From: Chryseobacterium gleum
GTDB taxonomy: Bacteria; Bacteroidota; Bacteroidia; Flavobacteriales_D; UBA2798
DNA length: 46,197 nucleotides
Direction: 5' to 3'
NCBI GenBank assembly: GCA_945865695.1
Contig: CAMBFX010000006.1
Coordinates: 1 to 46,197 of the forward strand
The translations under genes were made by a program, and so were the position numbers. The notes below the pieces were generated by a model. It saw only the letters and a list, made by a program, of their open reading frames with translations, was not told where the DNA came from and searched no databases. This document shows, one piece after another, positions 34,501 to 42,500 of the stretch. The number at the start of each line of letters is the position of its first letter. Position 1 is the first letter of the stretch.

Positions 34501-35888
34501 ATCAAAATGGTTGTCCCGCTGCACAATGTATCAACGTAACTCAACCAAGTCAATTAAATGCTATTGGTGATTTGGATGCAACTATTTGCTTTGGTGATTC
34601 AACACAAGTATGGGCTAGTGGACAAGGAGGAACCGCTCCTTATACAATAAATTGGAGTACTGTAGGTATGGTCGGAACAGGGCCAACAATGGTTTATCCT
34701 GCTGTATCAACAAATTATTGCTTCAATGTTACAGATGTAAATGGATGTGCATCTCCAAATGAATGTGTTGTAATTACGGTTACACCGCCATTAACAATGA
34801 CGTTAACACCTCCATCTGAAATTTGTGATCTAGGATCTATTTCAGTTGTTGCTAACGCATCAGGAGGAAATAGCGGGCCTTATACGTTCACATGGACAGA
34901 TGATAACGGAAATCCAATTACTTCAACACAAACAGGAAACTCATCTACGATTGTTGTGAGCCCTACCGTGGCAACTTGGTATTATGTAACATTAACAGAT
35001 GGCTGTACAACACCAATAACTGATTCAACATTAATTTCTGTTAATGCATTGCCAGTATTATTTGTGAATGTGGTTGACGCAAATGGTTGCGAGCCTTTCA
35101 CTGCTCAATTTATTGTGAACTCAAATATTGGAGTCACTTATGATTACGATTTCCAATGTGATGGAACAATTGATTTAGCAAATACGGCTAATACCAACCC
35201 AACTTCAACCTATCCTTTAGCTGGATTATATGATGTTTGTGTAACGGTTACCTCTGCAGATGGTTGTTCAACGACATCAAATAATATTGGTATGGTTACT
35301 GTTTTTCCTGTACCTGTTGCTGATTTCACATTTACGCCAACAACTACTACCATTTTAAATCCAATTATTGATTTTACCAATACAACAGCAGGTGGCTCTA
35401 CTTATAGTTGGGATTTTGGTGATGGAAATATTTTACCGGCTGGAAGTGGAAATATTGCCAATGGAACGCATAGTGGAACTACAAGTGGTACATACATGAA
35501 TCCAACTCATATTTATGGTGATACTGGAACATATACAATTACATTAACAGCCACTAATCAATTCGGATGTACCGATGTTATTTCTTACGATATCATTATC
35601 GAAGGTGAATATGTAATTTATGTTCCGAATTCATTCACACCAGATGGAGATGGTATAAATGATTATTTCTTATCTCAAGGAATAGGAATTGATCGAGATA
35701 ATTACAAAATGATGATTTTCAATAGATGGGGTGAGTTGATTTTTGAGACAGAAAATCCTGATTTAGGTTGGGATGGTATGTATCGAGGAGTAATGTCTCA
35801 AACCGATGTTTATGTTTGGAAAATCCGAACCCTAGATCACAAAACATTACCACACGAATATATTGGCAACGTAACATTATTGAAGTAA
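25545..35888 (+). CDS. Giant SprB-repeat surface protein 1 with T9SS type B tail
   Basis: 3,447 residues. Signal peptide 1-20 (MKKFYFLLMFLWTGFTSYSQ). Residues ~21-300 hold two N-terminal modules, the second (DPFCTATVYNYC ... VWYYLNIATSGPIDIFM ... IVDCSYSGSATE) being a cysteine-rich module seen at the start of other Bacteroidota gliding-type proteins. Then come 13 long SprB-like repeats of 88 residues marked YNVSWTG, one PKD-like unit and two 79-residue variants, and next ~1,760 residues of shorter SprB-type repeats (GGxxPYxYxW ... TDxNGC). Two cysteines per repeat could form a disulphide. Residues ~3,225-3,350 are a PKD domain (YSWDFGDGN), and the last 95 the type B sorting domain. In Flavobacterium, SprB repeats belong to the mobile gliding adhesin; role here is inferred. 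Confidence 0.93.
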   Translation: MKKFYFLLMFLWTGFTSYSQCTNTSSFGSATAPASIGASATISTCSFQTEYSTVSGLVAGNTYSIAMSSGGCVTVHSGTPNGPVVAFGTAPLSFTPTAGGTYYFHWNVNCGPCATNTACITTSITMTAGTGPPPPLPCSGGANSSCATADPFCTATVYNYCNTTGTPSLGQYACLFTTPNPVWYYLNIATSGPIDIFMSQTATGTGLPIDVDFILYGPFTSTAAACAAIAPSTTIPATYPSGNIVDCSYSGSATETANIPNAIAGQWYMLLMTNFSNQSGQIDFSQTGGSGVSNCAILTCSSNAVATQPACSGGNGSILVTAVSGTANYNVSWTGTSSGNPGGSEMIATGGTYNITGLAAGNYNVTVTDNTGCTSTNSVTITNPTVVTATQAHSNLLCAGTTTTATITGSGGTAPYNVSWTGTTSGNPAGTEIAASGGTYNMTGLGVGAYNVTVTSANGCTATVTVIVTGPATLTASDVETNVACSGATTGNGAITATGGTALYNVSWTGTTSGNPAGTEIAASGGTYNMAGLGAGVYNVTVTDANGCTATTTVNIAAGVVLNANITPTAAQCLTGNSFSFSGSTSTISSGAITSYTWNFGAGATPATGTGVNPPVVTYSGAGTMTVTLTVSNGPCTNVETLNITVNANPNVATVPVNPLCNGGLTGSIAVTGSGGTAPYNVSWTGTTTGNPAGNEIAASGGTYNMTGLGAGSYTITVTSGNGCTAVTTVNLTNPTLLTASDVETNVACNGGTTGNGAITATGGTAPYNVSWTGITTGNPAGNEIAASGGTFNMTALGAGTYNVTVTDAAGCTATTTVNITQPTLTTASNSVTNVLCFGATTGSAVITATGGTAGYNVSWTGTASGNPAGTEIAASGGTFNMTGLGAGTYNVTVTNANGCTATTTVTITQPTAALTASNTFISPLCNGGTNGSVTVTATNGTAPYSISWTGTTTGNPAGTEIASSAGTFTMTTLGAGTYTITVTDANGCTATTTATVTQPTLTTATDVETNVACNGGLTGSGLITATGGTAPYNVSWTGTTAGNPAGTEIAASGGTFNITGLGLGVYNVTFTDANGCTATTTVNITQPAAITLTPSSTNTNCGSSTGTASVVAAGGAGGFTYVWSPAPGGGQGTASANGLAAGSYTVTVTDASGCAAVSNIVVNANSAPTGSLASQVNVSCNGGTNGSAIVSATGGTPGYNVSWTGPTSGNPAGTEIAASGGNYNVTPMSAGIYTVTLTDAGGCFATVNVTITQPTSISVSNTVVNATCNASLTGSSIITASGGTAPYNVSWTGTTTGNPAGTEIAASGGTFNLTSLGVGTYNITVTDANSCTGTTTVTITQPTAVTASNTVSPVLCNGGSTGSSVITGSGGTTPYNVSWTGTTSGNPAGIEIAASGGTFNMTSLAVGTYNVTVTDANGCTGTTTVTISQPATITLTPSSTNANCGASNGTASVVASGGAGGFTYLWAPAPGAGQGTANATGLVAGSYNVLVTDVNGCTNNTNIIVGSNSAPTASEVSHVNILCNGGATGSILVTSTGGAPGYNISWTGASSGNPAGTEIAASGGNYNITGLIAGAYTVTASDVNACTSSFNVTITQPTALSASNVANNVLCNGGNNGSAIITATGGNAPYNVSWTGTTTGNPAGTEIAASGGTFAMPALTVGTYNITLTDANGCTTTTTAVISQPTAISITSSTSINALCFGNCNGSVNATSTGGTGTLVFNWVSVGTGANQTGLCAGSYTLIVTDANNCSATQTILVGQPSAVSGTTSVVNANCGSANGSATVVPSGGMGGYTFSWGTTPVQTGATATGLIPGVYNITVTDANLCTFNTTATVGNNTSGSVNAVTTSNISCFGAANGVMTATMVGGSPTFTYSWNTVPVQTTAVATGVGPGSYTVTVTDINGCIVTGTTTLTEPPLLTVSTIATDVSCPGGNDGIVSSTIAGGTLAYGISWSNGPITGNINGLTANTYTITVTDGNGCIATSSSVVAQPNAFALTFTTTDVSCKNNCTGSATANLTGGTSPYNYQWNDALNQTTVGAGFLCAGTYNLIITDDNGCITNGTTTILEPTLLVLNTTSVNSNCGQADGSACVIASGGVAPYSYLWNTGQTTSCLTNVLAGTYVVDVTDANGCTETVSITVLDLNGPSAAIIAQTNVSCFGLADGTATVDMLGGSGFFTVQWDPTAGSQSTPTASNLPAGTYGVTITDALGCNASTSVIITEPNDIVYIQSFNQPSCFNYCDGGASLATVGGTTPYSFSWLDALNNPIGTNSSSITGLCNGTYGLTLVDANGCAENMNYTLINPAQITGTISSTNVICNGACDGTATIVPINGVPPFSFSWNDPATQTTSVANGLCPGAFNVTLSDDNGCFEIFNTTISEPTLLTSSITVFGDVSCSGSCDGFAQIDFVGGVAPYQILWSNGSSNQVATNLCTGSYDVTVTDANGCTSLSTIVLTTPNPLVLVESQVNLLCNDVCIGEASVVASGGTTPYNYQWNNPTFDTNPEILNQCAGTYTVLVTDDNGCTASSIVTITEPVALDFTYVSQNSNCNQANGQICTNQIGGVAPFFYQWDDPFLQTSACAFNITAGCYNLTLTDGNGCVKDSLICINDIAGPTINLVSFTDVTCQGANDGTIAVAVSGGVGALTIEWYDGANTLIPTFTNLTSVNNLNGDTYGVAVSDTAGCLVSLTQFIFEPNSVFAAVTATTQPLCFGGCDGTATVSASGGDGNYTYLWNAGSASTVANNSGLCAGPVSVTVSDGNGCSFTTSATITQPTLITANTTSATNVTCFGFCNGSVIVSANGATPPYTYNWTLGASTGPTATNLCPNTYTTIITDANGCFTALINNISEPGQLVVATTTVNSTCSQCNGEATAIVSGGTTPFNYQWSSGASLTTPTNSGLCPGAHTINITDGNGCTISGSTTVIDEAGPTITGMTFTPPLCSGLSNGTATVNTNGGIGQIIYDWNDPASQNTQTAFGLISGNYCVSIQDQNGCPAAQCINVTQPSQLNAIGDLDATICFGDSTQVWASGQGGTAPYTINWSTVGMVGTGPTMVYPAVSTNYCFNVTDVNGCASPNECVVITVTPPLTMTLTPPSEICDLGSISVVANASGGNSGPYTFTWTDDNGNPITSTQTGNSSTIVVSPTVATWYYVTLTDGCTTPITDSTLISVNALPVLFVNVVDANGCEPFTAQFIVNSNIGVTYDYDFQCDGTIDLANTANTNPTSTYPLAGLYDVCVTVTSADGCSTTSNNIGMVTVFPVPVADFTFTPTTTTILNPIIDFTNTTAGGSTYSWDFGDGNILPAGSGNIANGTHSGTTSGTYMNPTHIYGDTGTYTITLTATNQFGCTDVISYDIIIEGEYVIYVPNSFTPDGDGINDYFLSQGIGIDRDNYKMMIFNRWGELIFETENPDLGWDGMYRGVMSQTDVYVWKIRTLDHKTLPHEYIGNVTLLK
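26529..30698 (+). repeat. Array of 264-bp long SprB-like units in giant 1
   Basis: Position of the YNVSWTG tyrosine codon: 26529, 26790, 27054, 27582, 27846, 28110, 28377, 28641, 29142, 29406, 29670, 30171, 30435. Intervals are 261, 264, 528, 264, 264, 267, 264, 501, 264, 264, 501 and 264 bp. The 528-bp step holds a PKD-like unit; each 501-bp step holds a 237-bp variant unit starting TLTPSSTN. Some units share long nearly identical DNA stretches. Confidence 0.92.
28641..30698 (+). repeat. Higher-order tandem repeat of 1,029 bp in giant 1
   Basis: Three marker codons at 28641, 29142 and 29406 are followed by three at 29670, 30171 and 30435: offsets are 0, 501 and 765 bp in both sets, and the two sets start exactly 1,029 bp apart. 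Both blocks contain one 79-residue TLTPSSTN unit in the same place. A block duplication inside the gene is the simplest reading. Confidence 0.8.
35282..35888 (+). repeat. 3' end of giant 1, duplicated at 44577-45183
   Basis: Aligned with the second giant at a constant offset of 9,295 with no gaps. From 35282 to about 35630 only a handful of mismatches are seen by eye (for example 35400 A/G); divergence rises in the sorting-domain part after that. Upstream the two genes are clearly more different. Confidence 0.9.
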
Positions 35889-35911
35889 AATACTTTCCAC
35901 TTGATTTTGTG

Positions 35912-35941
35912 AAAGAGAATCGGGTAACCGTTTCTCTTTTT
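35912..35941 (+). terminator. Intrinsic terminator after giant 1
   Basis: AAAGAGAA (35912-35919) and CGG pair with CCG and TTCTCTTT (35932-35939) across a T-T mismatch and a GTAA loop, followed by a T run. It closes the sigma operon 23 nt past the stop. Confidence 0.85.
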
Positions 35942-35969
35942 AAATGATAATGTTGCGAATAAGTTCCGT

Positions 35970-35977
35970 TATATTTG
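35970..35977 (+). promoter_or_regulatory. Candidate -7 element (TATATTTG) before the second giant operon
   Basis: TATATTTG matches TAnnTTTG and lies between the giant 1 terminator and the small secreted gene at 36093. No well-placed TTTG partner is seen, so the ECF-like promoter just downstream is the stronger candidate. Confidence 0.3.
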
Positions 35978-35988
35978 TAACATTCCTA

Positions 35989-36013
35989 GGCAACCATAAA
36001 AAAAATTATCGTC
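35989..36013 (+). promoter_or_regulatory. ECF-like promoter in front of the second giant operon
   Basis: GGCAACC (35989-35995) and CGTC (36010-36013) with a 14-nt spacer repeat the pair seen at 23063-23088 before the sigma gene. The start codon of the first gene is 79 nt downstream. If bound by the sigma factor encoded at 23107, it makes the second giant part of the same regulon. Confidence 0.55.
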
Positions 36014-36092
36014 AATTTAGTGCGAAAATTTTCGTTTTAGTACGTTAATTATATGAAATCAATTGATTATCAAAAACAATGAAATTCATTTT

Positions 36093-36509
36093 ATGAAAAA
36101 TAAATTATTTAATCCGGCTGTTTTAAGCCTGCTTTTTCTTTTTAGCCTAGGCTTTTTCTCTGCCTCTGCTCAAAATCAATCCTTGATCGAGAAAGAAAAG
36201 GAAACCTATAAAATCACTAATCCTGAGTTAACAACCGATTTAGGTTCTTACACTAGAGCACTTGATAAAGCAAATCTTAGCCTTTATCGACTTCAATCTA
36301 AATCCTTCACTATTAAATTTGAAGGTGGCGTAATCGTAGAAGTCTTTTCGGCAGAATCTTTATTATCCAAAAACATCATAATCGATCAATCTTACGAATA
36401 CCCCCAAGATTTTTCTTTAGAACGATATGAATCTGTTTTCAGTCTAGCTGAGAATGATATAATTGTTGAAATACGCCCAGTTTCTAATGCTAAAAAAACA
36501 TCCAGATAA
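36093..36509 (+). CDS. Small secreted protein upstream of the second giant, unknown function
   Basis: 138 residues from ATG at 36093, the start that gives a proper signal peptide (MKNKLFNPAVLSLLFLFSLGFFSASAQ); an in-frame TTG at 36063 adds a non-signal tail. The mature part is ~110 residues, with a helical beginning (LIEKEKETYK), then strands such as SFTIKFEGGVIVEVFSA and a final DIIVEIRPVSNA. No known family, lipobox or sorting domain is seen. It ends one base before the ATG of the second giant, so the pair is translated as one unit. Position matches the small secreted gene before giant 1, although the sequences do not align obviously. Confidence 0.8.
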   Translation: MKNKLFNPAVLSLLFLFSLGFFSASAQNQSLIEKEKETYKITNPELTTDLGSYTRALDKANLSLYRLQSKSFTIKFEGGVIVEVFSAESLLSKNIIIDQSYEYPQDFSLERYESVFSLAENDIIVEIRPVSNAKKTSR

Positions 36510-36510
36510 A

Positions 36511-39500
36511 ATGAGAAAGTCAATATTCAAATTAACCATTGCACTCGGCCTCTTTTGTTGTGGAGGTTTTAATGTTGTATTCGCGCAACCGGCAAATAAC
36601 GTTCCCTGCAGTGCAACCAACATGGGTACGCTACCTACACCTGGTGCCTGTACCTCGGGATTACAGAATGGTGCTGCTACCACTTTAAATAGTCAAACTA
36701 CGGTTGGTGCTACTGGTGCAACTCCTTATGTTTATCAAACGGGATGTAGTGGTGGTGGCCAACAATCTGCTCCTGCTTTAGATACCTGGTATACTTTTAC
36801 AGCCTCAGGTACAATAGTTAATATTGCGCTTGCTAATTTTCCCAATGCAAGTGTTGCTATTTGGACAGGTAGTTGTAACAATTTAACTGCTTGGGGTTGT
36901 ATGAATGTACCCAATGGTGGCTCAGCTTCTTTTACAGTTCTTCAAACAGTTGTTGGCCAACAATATTGGGTTCAAGTAAGTGGAGGTACTGCCTCTGCAA
37001 CCGATGCGAGCTTTAGTTTATCTCTTGATAATGATATTGACTGTAATGACTGTTTAACTGCTGGAGCTATGACTGCATCTCCTGCTCCTGTAAATGGTGG
37101 TTATACTGCTGGACAAACGGTTACCTTTTGTTATACTATTACTGGATATACTCAGGTTAATACAAACTGGCTTCATGGTATTCAAATAACTTTTGGTGCT
37201 GGTTGGTCGGGTGGAATTCAAAATCCTGTTCCGGCAAATACTTTGCAGAATATTCCTGGCCCAGGTTCTAACGGTGATTGGTTATATTATCCAACAGGTA
37301 TTGGAAATGTAAATGGAACAAGCTGGGGACCAGGTTTCTATTTTGACACTCCTGATGGTGGAACTTCGGCTTCAGATAATTTTGGTGATGATTGTGGTGG
37401 AACTACTTGTTCTTGGACATTTTGCTGGGACATGACCGTTGGTACTTGTACGCCCGGCACAAGCTTAAATGTTACTGTTAATACGAGTGGTGATGGTGAA
37501 TCAGGATCTTGGCTTAGTAACGGATGTAATGATGATAATGCTACCAATTTTTCTGCAATAGAAATTTGTTGTACACCTCCCATTATGTCGCAGGTAAATG
37601 TCTTGTGTAATGGTGCTGCAACAGGTACCGCCACCGCTACTGGCCAAGGCTCAAGCCCTTGGGATTATGTTTGGGTAAATGGCGCAGGAACTACAATACA
37701 AACAATTACTAATGTGGCTGGCGCAAATACCGTAACGGGCCTTGCTGCAGGTACTTATACTGTAACTGTTACTGATAATGCGAATTGTGTTTCTTCCGCA
37801 ACAGTTACAATAACTCAACCTACATTAACCACCGCTACAGAGGCTCATGTAAACCCATTATGCTTTGGAGGAACAACTACGGCTACCATTACTGCTACTG
37901 GAGGAACTCCTGGCTATAATGTAAGCTGGACAGGAACCACCTCAGGTAATCCTGGAGGTACAGAAATTGCTGCCTCTGGTGGAACCTACAATATGACCGG
38001 ACTTGGAGCAGGAACTTATAATGTTACTGTAACTAATGCCAATGGTTGTATCGCTACCACTACCGTAATCGTTACTGTACCAACTGCTGTCGTTGCATCA
38101 AATGTCCCAACGGCAGTTACCTGCTCGGGTTTGTTGAACGGTTCAGCTGTGATTACCGCCTCTGGAGGCACACCTGGCTATAATGTTAGCTGGACAGGAA
38201 CCACAACAGGTAATCCTGCAGGTACAGAAATTGCCGCTTCGGGCGGAACTTTTAATATGACAGGTTTAGGTGCTGGAACTTATAATGTAACGGTAACTGA
38301 TGTTAATGGTTGCACAGCAACTACTACAGTTACTATAAATACAGGTGTTGTTATTGATGCTAATATTTCTCCTATTGCTGCACAGTGTTTAGTTGGAAAT
38401 AGTTTTTCTTTTTCTGGATCTACTTCAACTATTTCGAGCGGATCAATTACTTCATATAACTGGAATTTTGGGGCAGGTGCAACTCCTGCAACGGCTACCG
38501 GTGTAACCCCTGCTGCTGTAACCTATAGTGGTGCAGGAACAATTACAGTTACCTTAACTGTTTCTAATGGTACTTGTACCAATGTAGAAACTTTAAACAT
38601 CACTATCAATGCAAATCCAACTATAACAGCTCCACCGACTCCTCCTTTATGTTTTGGCGGTAGTACGGGCTCAATTTTAGTTACAGCGTCAAATGGAACT
38701 CCAGGATATAATGTAAGTTGGACTGGAACTTCATCAGGTAATCCTGCAGGAACAGAAATTTCTGCGTCAGGTGGAACTTTTAATATGACAGGTTTAACTA
38801 CAGGCTCATATACTATTACCGTTTCTACTTCGAATGGTTGTACTTCTACATTGGTGGTTCCTGTGTCTCAACCTACGGTAGTGACAGCTTCTGATTTAGA
38901 AACGAATGTAGTTTGTAATGGTGGTTTAACGGGTTCTGGATTAATAACCGGCTCGGGAGGAACAGCTCCATACAATGTAAGTTGGACAGGAACAAGCACT
39001 GGAAATCCAGCGGGAACAGAAATTGCTGCTTCCGGTGGAACATTTAATATGACTGGTTTAGGTATTGGAACCTATAATGTCACAGTTACCGATTCACAAG
39101 GATGTGCAGCAACGACTACCGTTAACATCACTCAAACTACAGCAATAACTTTAGTTCCATCATCTGTAAATGCAAATTGTGGTGTAAGTAATGGAACTGC
39201 AAGTGTCGTGGCATCTGGAGGAACAAATACTTTTTCATATGTATGGGCACCAGCTCCTGGAGGAGGACAAGGCACACCCAATGCTACAGGATTAGCTGCA
39301 GGAAGTTATACAGTTACGTTAACAGATGGAAATTTATGTACAGCAAACACCACTATCATCGTTGGATCTAATCTTGCTCCAATAGCAACATTGGTTTCGC
39401 AAGTAAATGTTTTATGTAATGGAGGATCTACAGGTTCTGCCATTGTATCTGCAACAGGAGGTTCACCTGGCTACAATATAAGTTGGACAGGTCCTACAAC

Positions 39501-42500
39501 TGGTAATCCTGCAGGAACGGAAATTGCGGCTTCTGGTGGAACTTTTAATATAACAGGAATGCCAGCTGGAGTTTATACAGTAACGGTTAGCGATATTGGA
39601 ACTTGTACTGCCGCATTGAATATTACTATTACACAACCGACGCCAGTTGTTGCTGCTAATATAACCACAGCTGTTTTATGTTTTGGAGCAACCAATGGTA
39701 CAGCAATTATTACTGGCTCAGGTGGTACTGCGCCTTATAACGTAAGTTGGACTGGAACTACTACAGGTAATCCTGCAGGAACTGAAATTGCTGCTTCAGG
39801 TGGAACTTTTACTATTCCTGCATTAGGAGTAGGAACTTATAATGTTACAGTTACTGATGCTAATGGTTGTGCAGCTACAACTACCGCAACGGTTACGCAA
39901 CCTACGGCAATTACTATTACAAGTGCTACTTCCATTAATGCTTTGTGTTTTGGTAGTTGTAATGGTTCAGTTAATGCAACAGCAACAGGCGGAACAGGAG
40001 CTTTAGTTTTTAATTGGGTAACGGTAGGTACTGGAGCTAATCAAACAGGTTTGTGCGCAGGAAATTATAATTTGATTGTTACTGATGCAAACAATTGTTC
40101 AGCTAGTCAAACAGTGGTAGTTGGTCAACCTACAGTTTTATCTGCAATAACAAATGTTGTCAATGCCAATTGCGGATCTGCAAATGGAACTGCAACGGCA
40201 ACACCAGCAGGAGGAACATCAACTTATACTTACAGCTGGAATACTACACCGGTTCAAACCACACAAACTGCTACAGGATTGATTCCAGGTTCCTATATTG
40301 TAACAGTAACCGATTTTAACGGATGTACTACAACGGCAACAGCAATTGTTGGAAATAATGCTGCTGGAACTTTAACTGCAATCACAAATAATAACGTAAC
40401 ATGTTTCGGTGCTGCAAACGGACAAATGACCGCTAATTTAGCGGGTGGTGCCGCTCCGATTAGTTATAGCTGGAATACAGTTCCTATACAAAATACAGCA
40501 GTTGCTACAGGTGTTGGTCCAGGTACCTATACCGTAACTGCAACCGATGGAAATGGATGTGTTGTAGTAGCTAATACAGTCGTTACTCAACCAATCGCTT
40601 TAATAGTAAATACTACACCAATAGCAACTACTTGCCCAGGCGGAAATAATGGTTCAGTTTCTTCAGTAGTTTCCGGTGGAACTACACCTTATAATTTATC
40701 TTGGTCAAATGGGCCTACAACTGGAACAATTTCTGGATTAACTGCTGCTAGTTATACATTGACTGTAACGGATGGAAATGGATGTACAGCAACCTCTACT
40801 TCGATTGTAACGCAGCCTGCTCCATTTGTTGTCAATATTAGTCCAAACGATGCTACTTGTAAAAGTACTTGTAATGGAAATGCAGCTGCCACTGTGAGTG
40901 GGGGAACATCACCTTATACTTTTTTATGGAATGATCCATTAACACAAGTAACTTCTACAGCAAGTTTTTTATGTGCTGGAAATTATAATTTAACTATTAC
41001 CGATAACAATGGTTGTCCCGCTACAGCAAGTACTACTATTAACGAACCAACATTAATTGTTCTTAATACCAGTTTTGTTAATGCAAATTGTGGGCAAGCC
41101 AATGGTTCTGCTTGCGTAGTTGCAAGTGGAGGAACAGCTCCTTTTACTTATTCTTGGAGTAATGGTCAAACAACAAGTTGTATTAATAATGTACTTGGAG
41201 GAACTTATTTAGTTACGGTTACAGATGCTAATTTATGCACACAAAATACGAGTGTAACAGTTCCAGATTTAAATGGACCTTCTGTAGCAATTATTGCTCA
41301 AACCAATGTTACTTGTAATGGATTAAACAATGGTTCTGCCACCGTAAATATGCTTGGTGGAACAGGAATTTTTACTACACAATGGAGTGCTTCTGCGGGA
41401 AGTCAGACAACACCAACAGCTTCTAATTTAACAGTAGGAGTATATAGTGTTACCATTACAGATGCAGTTGGATGTGTTGCATCAACTTCAATTACGATTA
41501 CTGAACCAAATAGTTTATTAACTATTCAGAATTCTACTGACCCGTCATGTTTTAATATTTGTGATGGTGTGCTTTCGCTTGCTGCTTCTGGAGGAACAAT
41601 TCCTTATACTTATTTGTGGCAAGATGCTCTTAATAATCCTGTAGGTGGAAATACTAATTCGATTACTGGTTTATGTAGTGGTAATTATACTTTAGTGTTT
41701 ACAGATGCAAATGGATGTACGAATAATTTTAATTATTCATTGATAAATCCTACACAAATTACTGGAAGTACTAGTTCAACAAATGTAATTTGTAATGGTG
41801 CTTGTGATGGAACATCAACAGTAACTCCCAATAATGGTTTTATACCCTACACTTACTTGTGGAGTGATCCAAGCGCTCAAACTACTCAAACAGCAAGTAA
41901 TCTTTGTACAGGAGCATTTACTGTTACTGTAACTGATAATAATGGATGTCAAGAAATTTTTAATTCAACTATTACTGAACCTCCTTTATTAACTTCTTCT
42001 ATTACTATTTTTGGTGATGTATCTTGTTCTGGTCTTTGTGACGGTTTTGCACAAGTAGATATTGCTGGTGGGGTTGCACCTTATCAAATTCTATGGAGTA
42101 ATGGTAGTTCGAATCAAGTAGCCACCAATCTTTGTTTGGGTTCTTATACAGTAACAATAACCGATGCTAATGGATGTACAACAGAAAGTAATATTACCAT
42201 TACAACTCCCAATCCTATTGTCTTAGGAACTTCGAAAGTAGATTTAACTTGTAATAATGTTTGTATTGGACAAGCTACTGTAAATATTTCTGGTGGAGTT
42301 ACGCCTTACGCTGTTCAGTGGAATAACCCAACTTTTGATATTACAACCAATATTACTAATCAATGTGCAGGCACTTACACTGCTTCAGTGATTGATGATA
42401 ATGGATGTACGGCAAATACAACAGTTGTAATTACTGAGCCAGGAATACTTGATTTTACTTATACTGCGCAAAATTCAAATTGTTTGCAGGCAAACGGCCA

